64,000 nt of DNA from Neobacillus niacini (GCF_023715415.1 NZ_JAMBOB010000001.1:496001-560000), one strand, 5' to 3'. Positions 25,402 through 34,280 are shown, numbered from the stretch's first letter. Program-made: numbers and translations. Notes: generated by a model not told the origin, from the sequence alone.

Positions 25402-25794
25402 TTATATAAGTAAGAAATATGAACCAAATAATAAGGCAATAACAATTATAAATACACTAAGAGTAATAATATATTTTTTTGATGCTGTATATGTTTGGTT
25501 ATTAATCGTATTGATTTTTATTAGATAAACAACGGTTGCCATAATGATTGTACTGATTCCGATACCAACTGAAGCAATTCCTATCATATTTGCAAGTAAA
25601 TCTCCAACAGGAGAAAGACTTTCTTTCATATTAAAATGTAAATTCGTAACTAAGAAACCCACTCCAATGATTGCAATAGCAGTCCTAATCCAAGCTAAAA
25701 ACGTTCTTTCATTTGCTAAATGCTGCTGAATATACTTCGAATCGAGTGTTGGTATGTTGTCTCTCTCTTTTTCTATTTCTTTTCCGATACTCAT
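25402..25794 (-). CDS. DUF202 (YidH-like) membrane protein
   Basis: 130 residues with three membrane helices (about 38-58, 73-93, 105-128) and the DUF202 motif LANERTFLAWIRTAIA. Function of the family is unknown. GGAGGAGG precedes the ATG. An imperfect ATACCC/TATACC sequence around 25832-25857 could be a degenerate CstR site. Confidence 0.85.
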   Translation of the reverse strand: MSIGKEIEKERDNIPTLDSKYIQQHLANERTFLAWIRTAIAIIGVGFLVTNLHFNMKESLSPVGDLLANMIGIASVGIGISTIIMATVVYLIKINTINNQTYTASKKYIITLSVFIIVIALLFGSYFLLI

Positions 25795-26065
25795 TGCTTC
25801 CTCCTCCTTAATTTTGCTTTCCTTTTTAATTTATACCCTTATATACTCTTTATACCTCAAAAGAGACGATATCCTGATTTCCTAGGAACCTAATGGCTTT
25901 TTTTAAAATTGAGGATATTGAACAAATGCACCCGTTTATTGAATAAAAAAAGCGATCCTTTTTAAGAATCGCGTCCGATTGTCGTAGAACGAAAATGTAT
26001 AATATTAATTCAACTACTCATTTCTATTTCAAATTAAAAGCATACTGAAGATTATTGAGTAATCC

Positions 26066-26683
26066 CTAAATTCTACCAATATACTTTGGATCCCTAATAA
26101 TTCCAGGTTGCCCTGGGACCCAATTAGCCGGGACACCTTCTCCAGTGCTTCTACTATATTGTATTCCTTGAATTACCCTTATAATTTCGTAAACATTTCG
26201 ACCAACTTCTAAAGGGTTTAGAAATTTTGTAACAATAGTTCCTTCTGTATCTATAATGATGGTTGCCCTGAATGCAGCTCCCGTTTTCTCGTTTAATACT
26301 CTGAATGCTTTACTAATTTTATGTGTTCGGTCGCTTAAAAGTGGAAACGTCACTTTTGACGCAGAGGGAGAAACCTCAGTAAAAATTTTATGAGAATATA
26401 CACTGTCTGTACTTATTGCAAGGACTTCTGTATTCAGAAACTTCAGTTGATCATAAATAGCAGCGACCGCTGCCAACTCTGTCGGTCAAACAAAAGTGAA
26501 ATCACTAGCATAGAAAAATAAGATCACCCATTTTCCACGATAACTTTCCAGACGAATTTCTTTTATTTTCTTTTCTACATTGTCGTAAGCTTCAGCCACA
26601 AATAATGGAGCAAAATCCGTTGTTTGAGCACAAAAAGGAAGAACACAGTCTACTAAAATATCGTCCGGTCTTTTAAATTCCAT
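26066..26683 (-). CDS. AhpC/Prx1-type peroxiredoxin selenoprotein, read through in-frame TGA (Sec66)
   Basis: A 205-codon frame is interrupted only by TGA at 26486-26488. Before it the protein reads [10 protein letters not shown] and after it [14 protein letters not shown], which is the peroxiredoxin active site DFTFVCPTE with TGA at the peroxidatic cysteine. Downstream are [27 protein letters not shown] and NVYEIIRVI as in typical AhpC. A hairpin with a GGUC loop follows the TGA. The resolving cysteine of 2-Cys enzymes (VCPANW) is absent; the sequence is GVPANW. Cysteines 13 and 18 near the N-terminus may substitute. The likely role is reduction of peroxides or perselenide-type substrates. 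The alternative of a pseudogene is unlikely given perfect placement and an intact remainder. Confidence 0.88.
26459..26474 (-). promoter_or_regulatory. Putative bacterial SECIS of peroxiredoxin gene
   Basis: On the minus strand, 12 nt after the TGA, GCAGC pairs perfectly with GCTGC (plus a G-U pair below) around the loop GGTC. GGUC is the same loop core as in E. coli fdhF. The loop begins 17 nt after the TGA, within the range accepted for bacterial SECIS elements. Confidence 0.8.
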
Positions 26684-26815
26684 ATTTCCACCTCAATTCT
26701 TATACCAATTATTTTATGGAAAACACAAATATGTAGTGCAAGTCTAAAAAATTTGTGTTTTAAAAAAGGATTTTGAGAAAGATAAATAAGAAAACTTTAG
26801 AGGGGGGGATGTGTG

Positions 26816-27352
26816 ATGGAAAGGAAACTAACAAGATTGCCAAACATTATTATAATGGGCTTTCTTTTTCTTTTTGCCTTTTATAATGTTGAAGCAAGTG
26901 CTGAAACTCAACTTCCACAAAATTACGGGGCTAAAGGAGCACTTCAGGATTCATCTATTACTTTAGAAAAAGCTTTAACTTACGCAATTCAAGATGAGCA
27001 TCTTGCACAAGCTAGATACGATACTATTATTGCAAAATTCGGTTCCATTAGACCTTTTGCACAAATTAAGTCAGCGGAACAAAGACATATTTCAGCACTT
27101 CTTTCTTTATTTGAAAAGTACAAAATTAAGGTTCCTGAAGACAATGCAAAACTGTATACAAAAGAACCTGGTTCTTTAAAAGAGGCTTTTCAAAGTGGTG
27201 TTGTAGGAGAAGTTGACAACATAGCTATGTATAATAAATTAACATCAATATCTGATATTCCTCAAGATGTTAAAGTTGTAATGAAACAACTTGGTGAGGC
27301 TTCCCAAAATCATTTAGTTGCTTTCAAAAGAGGTCTAAGTCAATATCAGTAA
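26816..27352 (+). CDS. Exported DUF2202 ferritin-like protein
   Basis: 178 residues with a signal peptide (about 8-28, cleavage near ASA-ET) and a DUF2202 four-helix domain (LEKALTYAIQDEHLAQARYD, KSAEQRHISALLSLF, EVDNIAMYNKL). Glutamates and histidines are spaced as in ferritin-like dimetal proteins, so metal binding is possible. The start is ATG 26816; GTG 26813 is also in frame and both share the G-rich ribosome site. It is on the plus strand, divergent from the peroxiredoxin. Confidence 0.82.
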   Translation: MERKLTRLPNIIIMGFLFLFAFYNVEASAETQLPQNYGAKGALQDSSITLEKALTYAIQDEHLAQARYDTIIAKFGSIRPFAQIKSAEQRHISALLSLFEKYKIKVPEDNAKLYTKEPGSLKEAFQSGVVGEVDNIAMYNKLTSISDIPQDVKVVMKQLGEASQNHLVAFKRGLSQYQ

Positions 27353-27377
27353 AATAAATTGCACCTTATCAAAGATA

Positions 27378-27405
27378 ATTCCCCTTTTTTGGGGATTTTT
27401 TTATT
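27378..27405 (+). terminator. Terminator after DUF2202 gene
   Basis: Short stem around TCCCC/GGGGA followed by a T-run. Confidence 0.7.
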
Positions 27406-27483
27406 TCGAGATAAATGGTGTTTATTCCACTAACTATACAGGTTGTTCACTTTAGTAAAATGTCAGTACTAAAAAAAATATAC

Positions 27484-27518
27484 AAAAAAACTGAAACCCT
27501 GATTAATCAAGGTTTCAG
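27484..27518 (-). terminator. Terminator of tRNA-Val
   Basis: Stem CTGAAACC/GGTTTCAG (27491-27518), with a T-run on the minus strand just downstream of the tRNA. Confidence 0.8.
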
Positions 27519-27533
27519 CCCTAAAAAATGGAA

Positions 27534-27605
27534 TGACCTGTGAGGGATTCGAACCCACGACCCCTTCCCTGTCAAGGAAGTGCTCTCCCACTGAGCTAAC
27601 AAGTC
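27534..27605 (-). tRNA. tRNA-Val (GAC)
   Basis: Cloverleaf on the minus strand: acceptor GACTTGT/ACAGGTC, D arm with AGCTCAGTGGGAGAGC, anticodon stem CTTCC/GGAAG with loop TTGACAG (anticodon GAC), T arm GTGGGTTCGAATCCCTC. CCA is not encoded. It stands alone between the sulfur island and the yjc block. Confidence 0.93.
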
Positions 27606-27665
27606 GTATTAAGCTACAAATATAATTATAGTAAAAACTCATAAAATGTCAATAGTTTTATTAAG

Positions 27666-27716
27666 GAACATACGTTCTAAAATAACTTGAATAAAGAACT
27701 GACGTTCGGATATAAT
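27666..27716 (+). promoter_or_regulatory. Promoter with two LexA (SOS) boxes
   Basis: GAACATACGTTC (27666-27677) and GAACTGACGTTC (27696-27707) match the Gram-positive LexA core GAAC-N4-GTTC. The second lies between a -35 TTGAAT (27687-27692) and a -10 TATAAT (27711-27716). Confidence 0.7.
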
Positions 27717-27749
27717 AATAGTATACAATATCAGAAAGGCGGGATTAAC

Positions 27750-27974
27750 ATGGAAGGGCTTTTACTACGTTCTATAGAGGAAAATATTCCATTGGAAATG
27801 ATTTACCTATCTGGGGACCAGCAGATTTCACAACGGAAATTACTTGTGAAAGAAGTGAATGATGAGTACATTCGGGCTTATTGTCTCTTACGGAAACAGG
27901 TTCGGACCTTTCGTAAGGAAAATATATTATCTATCATGCCAAATCCTCACTCTAACAAACGATTCCTACACTAA
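27750..27974 (+). CDS. Short WYL-like domain protein under LexA-type control
   Basis: 74 residues, mostly one WYL-like fold: LLLRSIEENIPLEMIYLSGD, RKLLVKEV, EYIRAYCLLRKQVRTFRKENI. WYL domains bind nucleic acids or small ligands and often occur in DNA-damage and defence regulators. The start is the ATG at 27750 after AAAGGCGGG; longer in-frame starts would overlap the promoter. The two LexA boxes upstream suggest SOS induction. Confidence 0.7.
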   Translation: MEGLLLRSIEENIPLEMIYLSGDQQISQRKLLVKEVNDEYIRAYCLLRKQVRTFRKENILSIMPNPHSNKRFLH

Positions 27975-28072
27975 TATATCCCCCAATATAAACTTCACTT
28001 TCCACTTGAGCAATTCTAACAATGTTATGATAAAATGCAGTTGTATCAATCGAACATTGGGGGATTTGTCGC

Positions 28073-28795
28073 ATGGAGATACCAAAAGGCACAATTAAAG
28101 AACATAGTATTAAAAGTAATGAGCTCGGAGAAGAAATACAGCTTCTAATCTATTTACCAGCAAATTTCTCACCATTATATAAATACTCACTGTTAATCGC
28201 CCAAGATGGCAGAGATTATTTTCAACTTGGCAGAATTGGACGATTAGCGGATGAGTATCTTTTTGAGCGGGAAATTGAAAATTTAATCATCATTGGGATA
28301 CCCTATAAGGATGTGGAGGATCGCCGCAGGAAATATCACCCTGCTGGAGAACAAAACAAACAATACATTCGCTTTTTAGCACATGAATTAGTTCCGTTCC
28401 TAGATAACAAATTTCCAACTTATCAGATGGGTTCAACTAGGGCGCTAATCGGGGATTCACTAGGAGCTACCGCATCATTAATGACCGCTCTCCAGTATCC
28501 GCACACCTTTGGTAAAGTGTTATTACAATCACCATATGTTGATGACCAGGTAATGGATTCTGTCCAAAAATTTACTGAAACTGAACTTTTAGAAATCTAT
28601 CACATCATTGGTACGGGGGAAACTGAAGTCAAAACCACTAACGGTAAAACAAGCGACTTTCTTAAATCAAATCGCAAGCTTTCGACTCTTCTTACTAGCA
28701 AGTCCATTACATACTTTTATGATGAATTCGAAGGCGACCATACATGGACATATTGGCAGCCTGACTTAAAAAGAGCCTTAAAGATGATGTTTTAG
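28073..28795 (+). CDS. yjcH: YjcH-like esterase (alpha/beta fold)
   Basis: 240 residues of the enterochelin-esterase-like/putative esterase family. The nucleophile is in IGDSLGATASLM; the C-terminal histidine is in EGDHTWTYWQ. It matches B. subtilis YjcH in length and position beside yjcG and yjcF. The gene begins the syntenic yjc block. The physiological ester is unknown. Confidence 0.87.
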   Translation: MEIPKGTIKEHSIKSNELGEEIQLLIYLPANFSPLYKYSLLIAQDGRDYFQLGRIGRLADEYLFEREIENLIIIGIPYKDVEDRRRKYHPAGEQNKQYIRFLAHELVPFLDNKFPTYQMGSTRALIGDSLGATASLMTALQYPHTFGKVLLQSPYVDDQVMDSVQKFTETELLEIYHIIGTGETEVKTTNGKTSDFLKSNRKLSTLLTSKSITYFYDEFEGDHTWTYWQPDLKRALKMMF

Positions 28796-28903
28796 CTAAT
28801 GATAAGGTTTTCATATTTTTTGAATATTTGCTATAATATCAGGAAGGTCCATGACTGCACCGACAAATCACAGTAAAATTCTTGTTAAATGGAGGTTAGA
28901 CAA

Positions 28904-29416
28904 ATGAAATTTGGGGTTGTTATTTTTCCATCAAAAAAACTACAGGATTTAGCTAATTCCTATCGAAAGCGTTATGACCCGCATTATTCACTCATCACTC
29001 CACACCTAACGTTGAAGAATGCATTTGAAGCAAGGGAAGAGGATGTTGTCCACTTTGCTGATAAATTAAGGCAAATCGCACGCAATACCAATGCGTTTAC
29101 ATTAAAAACAACAAAAATCAGTTCATTTCAGCCAGTAAATAATGTTATTTATTTTAAAGTAGAGCCAACTGAAGAGTTAAATCTATTACATCATGAAATC
29201 AATCAAGAATTTAGTGAGCAAAATTTAGAATATGCTTTCGTTCCACATATAACGATTGGTCAGGACCTTTCAAATGATGAGCATTCAGATGTTTATGGCT
29301 CATTAAGAATGAAAAGATTCGATCATGAAGAAAGTGTTGACCGCTTCCATTTACTCTATCAGTTAGAAAATGGTTCATGGACGGTTTATGAAACATTTCG
29401 CCTAGGAAAGGAATAA
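28904..29416 (+). CDS. yjcG: 2H phosphoesterase superfamily protein YjcG
   Basis: 170 residues with the two HxT/S-type motifs of the 2'-5' RNA ligase/2H family: PHLTLK near residue 34 and PHITIG near residue 112. Such enzymes open or join 2',5' or cyclic phosphates in RNA or nucleotides. The start is ATG 28904 with GGAGG eight bases upstream. It lies 6 bp before yjcF, so the two are co-transcribed. Confidence 0.9.
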   Translation: MKFGVVIFPSKKLQDLANSYRKRYDPHYSLITPHLTLKNAFEAREEDVVHFADKLRQIARNTNAFTLKTTKISSFQPVNNVIYFKVEPTEELNLLHHEINQEFSEQNLEYAFVPHITIGQDLSNDEHSDVYGSLRMKRFDHEESVDRFHLLYQLENGSWTVYETFRLGKE

Positions 29417-29422
29417 TCACCT

Positions 29423-29845
29423 ATGAATGCAAAAGTTGTAGAAAATGAAAAAGAACTTGAAGATGCTTTTTCTGTCAGAAGAACTGTCTTTATTGACGAG
29501 CAAAATGTCCCTGCCGAAGAAGAAATTGATCAACATGAGGATGAATGCACGCATTTTGTTTCCTACCATGAGGATTCACCAATTGCCGCCGGCAGGTTCC
29601 GTGTTGTCGATGGCTACGGAAAGGTAGAACGAATTTGTGTATTAAAAGAAGCTAGAAATACTGGCTCTGGAAAAGCCCTTATGAGAGAAATTGAAGCATA
29701 TGCACTCAAAAAAAATCTACATAAATTAAAGTTAAATGCTCAAACACACGCTATCCCATTTTACGCTGGTCTCGGTTATGAGGTTGTTTCCGAAGAATTC
29801 CTAGACGCTGGAATACCTCATAAAACTATGATTAAAAAAATTTAA
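29423..29845 (+). CDS. yjcF: GNAT-family acetyltransferase YjcF
   Basis: 140 residues with GNAT motif A (VERICVLKEARNTGSGKALM), the N-terminal VRRTVFIDEQNVP and the C-terminal PFYAGLGYEVVSEEFLDAGIPH. It transfers an acetyl group from acetyl-CoA to an unknown amine. It follows yjcG by 6 bp and ends at a terminator. Confidence 0.9.
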   Translation: MNAKVVENEKELEDAFSVRRTVFIDEQNVPAEEEIDQHEDECTHFVSYHEDSPIAAGRFRVVDGYGKVERICVLKEARNTGSGKALMREIEAYALKKNLHKLKLNAQTHAIPFYAGLGYEVVSEEFLDAGIPHKTMIKKI

Positions 29846-29848
29846 TTT

Positions 29849-29882
29849 CAAGCGCTTGCCCTTAAGTGGCAAGTGCTTTTTC
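29849..29882 (+). terminator. Terminator after yjcF
   Basis: Imperfect stem AAGCGCTTGCC/GGCAAGTGCTT plus T-run. Confidence 0.82.
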
Positions 29883-29971
29883 ATTTCTTTTATCGATATG
29901 TGCCCTTTTCGATAGGTACTAGTTTTGCTATGATAGAGTTTGTCGTATTTTTTAAAAAAAGAGGCTAAAAA

Positions 29972-32254
29972 ATGAAAACTGCTATGCATCAAAATCAAAG
30001 GATTGTTCTTGACCAAATAGGTAGAGAACAATATCAATTATTATATTTGCAGGGAAAAAACGGTGAATTATCCTGCCCTGTCTGTAATGAAAAGGTACGG
30101 TTATTCCTTGGTATACTCGAGCAGCCTTATTTTTATCATATAAAATCTCCTGAACATCCATGCCCGGAACCTGTTATCGAAGAGAAAGAACCCGTAATGG
30201 TTGAGCGGAATGGATTTCGTATCCCCCAAGGAAGAACTATTATTGAAACAACTAAAAGTATCGGGTTATTCCGTCCAGCAAAAACAATCGAATGCTCCCT
30301 TCCATTTATTAAAACTGAAGGGGTCAACCATATTGAACAAGACGCCTATCTAAGTCAACTGGCAGGACAAGGAGTCATACTTGATAAAAGTCAAGCAGCT
30401 GCTGTTGTTGAAACTGAAGGCTCATTAATCGTCCTTGCTGGTGCCGGCAGCGGAAAAACACGTGTACTCACAGCACGTACTGCTTATATGTTAAATGTAA
30501 AAAAAATTGACCCGAGCACCATCATGCTCGTCACCTTTACCTCAAAAGCTGCTGGTGAAATGAAAAATCGTCTGACTACGTATCCGCAGATGAACAAGGG
30601 ACAAATTAATAAATTGGTGACAGGCACCTTCCATAGTATTTTTTATCGTATTCTTGTGTACCATGAGGGGAGTAATTGGTCCGGAGAGCGGCTGTTGAAG
30701 AAGGAATGGCAGCGCGATAAGATTTTGAAAGAGGCTGGTAAGGAAATCGATTTATCTGAGAAGGCATTTGCTTATGATTTAGCACTTCAGCAAATTGGCT
30801 TTTGGAAGAATTCACTCCTATTTCCTCATGAAGTGAAGCCGCTGACTGATTGGGAGGAAAAAACCGCCTTCCTTTATAAGAAATATGAGGAATATAAAGC
30901 ACATAAAGGATTATTTGATTTTGACGATATGCTGATTGGCTGCTATCAGCTGCTGAGTACCAATCCTTCGTTGCTTGAACTTTACCAGAATCGTTTTCAT
31001 TATTTTCTCATTGATGAATTTCAAGATATCAATAAAGTTCAATATGAACTGATTAAGCTGCTTTCAGGCAAGCATAAAAATGTTTGTGCCGTTGGGGACG
31101 ATGATCAAGCTATCTATTCCTTCCGAGGTAGTGACCCTAGTTATCTATTAGAGTTTGAAAAGGACTTTCCTTATGCAAAATTGGTCTCACTCGAACAAAA
31201 CTACCGTTCCTCGCATGAAATTGTCTCTGCCTCCAATGAAATGATAATGAAGAATAAGGGTAGAAGATATAAGAAAATGAAAGCACAATTTGAATCTGGT
31301 ACCTCTCCTGTCCTCTTCTTTCCTTTTGATGAAGAGGAAGAAGCAACGATGATTGTAACCGATATTCAAGAGAAAATTGTGCAAGGAGCAAAACCATCAG
31401 ATTTTGCGATAGTATATCGTACTAATGCAGGGTCTAGGGCCGTGTTTGAACGACTGGCCAGTTCGAACCTGCCTTTTAAAATAGATTTGGATTCAGAGGC
31501 TTTTTATGAACGACGTATTGTAAAGAGCGTTCTTTCCTTTCTAAAAATAAGCTTAGATGAAGATGACAATCAGGCATTAGCTGATATTTTACCTGCTCTT
31601 TTTTTAAGTCAGACGGCAATAAAGGATATAAAGGCAGAAAGTATACTTAAGGATTGTACTTATCTAGAGGCGCTTTCCCATTTAAAAACAAAACATGCTT
31701 TTCAAGAAAAGAAATTAAAAAAGGCCGTGCAGCTGATTCGTTCGTTGAAATTTGCCTCCCCTTCTAAGTCAATCGAAACCATTGAAAAAGACCTGGGTTT
31801 TCTTGACTTTTTGAAAAAACGAGGAACTGAATCGAATCAAGATAAAGGATCTGATGATTTAAAAGATTTAAAGGTTGCAGCAAAATGCTTTTCGAGTATT
31901 CAAGCCTTCCTGTCACATACGGAGCATATGTCTGCGATGAACAAGGAAATCAAAAATTTAAGTAAACATTTCCCTGACGCCATTAGTCTAAGTACGATCC
32001 ATCGGGCAAAAGGATTAGAATACAAACACGTATATATTATTGGAGCGGTCGACGGCAGTCTGCCGCATGATTACGCATTGGATAGCTCGAGAAATGGCGA
32101 TTTTGCGGCACTAGAAGAGGAAAGAAGACTATTTTATGTTGCGATGACACGAGCGAAACAGGAGCTTCTTATCTCTGTTCCTCAGAATCGAAGAGGCAAA
32201 AAGGCTAACTCTACGCGGTTCCTAACACCTTTAATGAAAAAAAGGAAAAAATAA
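29972..32254 (+). CDS. yjcD: UvrD/Rep-like superfamily I helicase YjcD
   Basis: 760 residues. An N-terminal cysteine-containing module (CPVCNEKVRLF) precedes the helicase core: Walker A AGAGSGKT (about residue 157), motif Ia TFTSKAAGEM, Walker B DEFQDIN, motif III GDDDQAIYSFRG, motif V TIHRAKGLEYKHVY and motif VI VAMTRAKQ. It is an ATP-dependent 3'-5' DNA helicase by family. It matches B. subtilis YjcD in size and location. Specific repair role unknown. Confidence 0.92.
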   Translation: MKTAMHQNQRIVLDQIGREQYQLLYLQGKNGELSCPVCNEKVRLFLGILEQPYFYHIKSPEHPCPEPVIEEKEPVMVERNGFRIPQGRTIIETTKSIGLFRPAKTIECSLPFIKTEGVNHIEQDAYLSQLAGQGVILDKSQAAAVVETEGSLIVLAGAGSGKTRVLTARTAYMLNVKKIDPSTIMLVTFTSKAAGEMKNRLTTYPQMNKGQINKLVTGTFHSIFYRILVYHEGSNWSGERLLKKEWQRDKILKEAGKEIDLSEKAFAYDLALQQIGFWKNSLLFPHEVKPLTDWEEKTAFLYKKYEEYKAHKGLFDFDDMLIGCYQLLSTNPSLLELYQNRFHYFLIDEFQDINKVQYELIKLLSGKHKNVCAVGDDDQAIYSFRGSDPSYLLEFEKDFPYAKLVSLEQNYRSSHEIVSASNEMIMKNKGRRYKKMKAQFESGTSPVLFFPFDEEEEATMIVTDIQEKIVQGAKPSDFAIVYRTNAGSRAVFERLASSNLPFKIDLDSEAFYERRIVKSVLSFLKISLDEDDNQALADILPALFLSQTAIKDIKAESILKDCTYLEALSHLKTKHAFQEKKLKKAVQLIRSLKFASPSKSIETIEKDLGFLDFLKKRGTESNQDKGSDDLKDLKVAAKCFSSIQAFLSHTEHMSAMNKEIKNLSKHFPDAISLSTIHRAKGLEYKHVYIIGAVDGSLPHDYALDSSRNGDFAALEEERRLFYVAMTRAKQELLISVPQNRRGKKANSTRFLTPLMKKRKK

Positions 32255-32258
32255 TGAA

Positions 32259-32293
32259 AAGACCTGTTTCCATCATGGAAAGAGGTCTTCTTT
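32259..32293. terminator. Terminator between yjcD and spoVIF
   Basis: Stem AAGACCT/AGGTCTT with TTTCCA/TGGAAA, in the convergent gap. Confidence 0.7.
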
Positions 32294-32295
32294 CG

Positions 32296-32550
32296 TTATT
32301 TCTTATTAATCATCTTTGAAATGGTATTGAAATCAAGCTGTTTTCCATCATTAACGATAGATTGCACAATTTTATCTTCTGTTTCTCTATTTACTGGTTT
32401 ATTTGCAATTTGCGAAACTCGGCGGATAACATTACGAACGGTCTTTTCATCTTTAAAATTCGCATTTTGTAAGGAATTCGCTAATTCAAGAATATCTTTC
32501 ATATTAACGCCAGTTTTCTTTTCCACATTTTTAAAGAAACCATTATCCAT
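32296..32550 (-). CDS. spoVIF: Stage VI sporulation protein F (YjcC)
   Basis: 84 residues. It matches SpoVIF/YjcC: MDNGFFKNVEKKTGVNMKD at the N-terminus and DFNTISKMINKK at the end. It acts in the mother cell late in sporulation, needed for GerR-dependent coat gene expression in B. subtilis. The start is the ATG at 32550; the GTG four codons earlier abuts GAAGGAG. Confidence 0.88.
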   Translation of the reverse strand: MDNGFFKNVEKKTGVNMKDILELANSLQNANFKDEKTVRNVIRRVSQIANKPVNRETEDKIVQSIVNDGKQLDFNTISKMINKK

Positions 32551-32631
32551 GGTAAAAATCACGCTCCTTCATAGGCTACTGTTATTGTATGAAGGCGGGA
32601 TAAAAGTGTGAAAAAAGAATAACTAAAAAGA

Positions 32632-32660
32632 AAAAGGCTGGCCACCTGATGGCCAACCTT
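32632..32660 (-). terminator. Terminator of YjcZ-type gene
   Basis: Stem AAGGCTGGCCA/TGGCCAACCTT with T-run on the minus strand. Confidence 0.8.
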
Positions 32661-32678
32661 TTCTCGTCAATGCTATTT

Positions 32679-32795
32679 TTAATAAAAGCTAGCACCAACA
32701 ATGATTAAAAGAATGAATAATACGACGATTAAAACAAAAGTTGAACCGCCGCCATATCCACCGCCGTAGCCACAGCCGCCATATCCATAGAACAT
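32679..32795 (-). CDS. YjcZ-family sporulation peptide
   Basis: 38-residue protein: a glycine/tyrosine-rich N-terminus ([13 protein letters not shown]) followed by a single membrane helix ([16 protein letters not shown]). This is the YjcZ/TIGR01732 small sporulation protein pattern. GAGGTGA is six bases before the ATG. It is too short for many gene callers. Probably spore-membrane or coat associated. Confidence 0.85.
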   Translation of the reverse strand: MFYGYGGCGYGGGYGGGSTFVLIVVLFILLIIVGASFY

Positions 32796-32892
32796 AGAGT
32801 GTCACCTCACTTTGTAAGTCTCATTAATAACATATGAGATATGGCATCAAAGTGTACTAGGCGACATGCTACAGACAACCTATGAAATTTTC

Positions 32893-33249
32893 TTAACCTT
32901 TAGGTTTAAAGATTAATGCACCAATAAATCCAAAAATAATTGCCGCTGAGATACCTGAACTGGTAACTTGAAACATGCCAGTTAAAACTCCTATAAGTCC
33001 GTGCTTTTCTGCGTCCTGCATTGCACCATGGACTAAGGAATTACCAAAGCTTGTGATAGGTATAGTTGCACCTGCACCGGCAAAATCCACTAATGGCTCA
33101 TACAGCCCGAATCCATCTAATATGGCACCTGCCACTACTAATAAGCTTAGCGTATGGCCAGGTGTAAGCTTAGCAACGTCAAATAGAAGTTGTCCAATCA
33201 CACAAATTAATCCCCCAACCACAAATGCCCAAAAAAACATTGCTAACAT
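32893..33249 (-). CDS. spoVAE: Stage V sporulation protein AE (SpoVAEb type)
   Basis: 118-residue membrane protein with about three to four helices. It resembles the SpoVAC family: [45 protein letters not shown]. Together with SpoVAC and SpoVAD it forms part of the Ca-dipicolinate channel of the spore inner membrane. Third SpoVA gene of the four-gene minus-strand operon, 5 bp after spoVAD. Confidence 0.9.
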   Translation of the reverse strand: MLAMFFWAFVVGGLICVIGQLLFDVAKLTPGHTLSLLVVAGAILDGFGLYEPLVDFAGAGATIPITSFGNSLVHGAMQDAEKHGLIGVLTGMFQVTSSGISAAIIFGFIGALIFKPKG

Positions 33250-33254
33250 CAGAA

Positions 33255-34280
33255 TTACCTTCCCTCTTCATTCATTTCAATGGCCACCGCATGTGCAATA
33301 CATGGTATCGATTCTTTTTGTTGAAAACTAAGTGGTGACAAAAGCGCCCCAGTTGCAACCACTAATATCCGCTTATACCTTCCTTGCTGCATCTGGTTTA
33401 GTAAATGACCATATAAAACAACAGCTGAACAACCAGCACCGCTTGCCCCAGCTTGAACCGGCTGATCATCCTTATAAAGTAATAGACCACAATCCTGAAA
33501 TTGCTTCCGTTCTAATTTAAGACCACTCTTGCCTAGTAATTCAAAGGCAGTATCATGTCCAATTCTGCCCAAGTCACCTGTAATAATTAAATCATAGTAA
33601 GAGGGGTCTAGTTCCATATCACGAAAATGAGCCATGATGGTATCTGCCGCCGCTGGCGCCATAGCTCCTCCCATATTAAAAGGATCAGACAATCCCATAT
33701 CAATTACCTTTCCAATTGTTGCTGAGGTGATGACAGGCAGCTTTTTCCCAGGGTTATTTTGTGTAATCAGGCCAACCCCTGCACCTGTAACTGTCCATTG
33801 TGCCGTAGGAGGCTTCTGTCCTCCATACTCAGTTGGATAACGAAACTGTTTTTCAGTAGCAGCATTATGGCTTGAGGCTCCGGTTAACACATTTCTTGCC
33901 CCCTGGTAATTGACAACAAAGGATGCTAATGCCAATCCTTCCATTGATGTTGAGCAAGCTCCAAAAAGGCCAAAATAAGGAATTTGCATGGTTCTTGCTG
34001 CAAAACTAGTGGGCGTTATTTGATTAATTAAGTCTCCAGCAAATAAAAATTCAACTTGTTCTTTCTCTAATTTTGCTTTTGCTAAAGTGGTTCTAACTGC
34101 CTCTTCCAGCATAACTCTTTGTGCTTTTTCATAGGAATCCATCCCCATCCATAAATCCTCATGCAGGATATCAAAGTCATTGGCTAGGTTTCCATTTGCC
34201 TCGAAGGGACCGCCGGAAACACCTGTTGCTGCTATCATTGGCCGGTTATTAAAAACCCAAGATTGATGCCCTTTTAACAA
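33255..34280 (-). CDS. spoVAD: Stage V sporulation protein AD
   Basis: 341 residues with the thiolase-like fold of SpoVAD ([63 protein letters not shown]). It binds dipicolinic acid in B. subtilis. The TTG start directly follows the spoVAC stop (TAA-TTG), so translation is coupled. Confidence 0.92.
   Translation of the reverse strand: MLKGHQSWVFNNRPMIAATGVSGGPFEANGNLANDFDILHEDLWMGMDSYEKAQRVMLEEAVRTTLAKAKLEKEQVEFLFAGDLINQITPTSFAARTMQIPYFGLFGACSTSMEGLALASFVVNYQGARNVLTGASSHNAATEKQFRYPTEYGGQKPPTAQWTVTGAGVGLITQNNPGKKLPVITSATIGKVIDMGLSDPFNMGGAMAPAAADTIMAHFRDMELDPSYYDLIITGDLGRIGHDTAFELLGKSGLKLERKQFQDCGLLLYKDDQPVQAGASGAGCSAVVLYGHLLNQMQQGRYKRILVVATGALLSPLSFQQKESIPCIAHAVAIEMNEEGR

Noticed and set aside
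26486-26683. Reading the peroxiredoxin as two separate genes (26486-26683 and 26066-26476)
   Set aside because: The two parts form one contiguous peroxiredoxin in the same frame; the second part has no ribosome site of its own.
27534-27605. tRNA-Val as the integration site of the sulfur island
   Set aside because: No integrase gene and no direct repeat of the tRNA 3' end was seen around 13.8-27.5 kb.
32632-32660. Small regulatory RNA between spoVIF and the YjcZ gene
   Set aside because: The hairpin has a T-run on the minus strand and lies just after the YjcZ-type stop; an ordinary terminator explains it.
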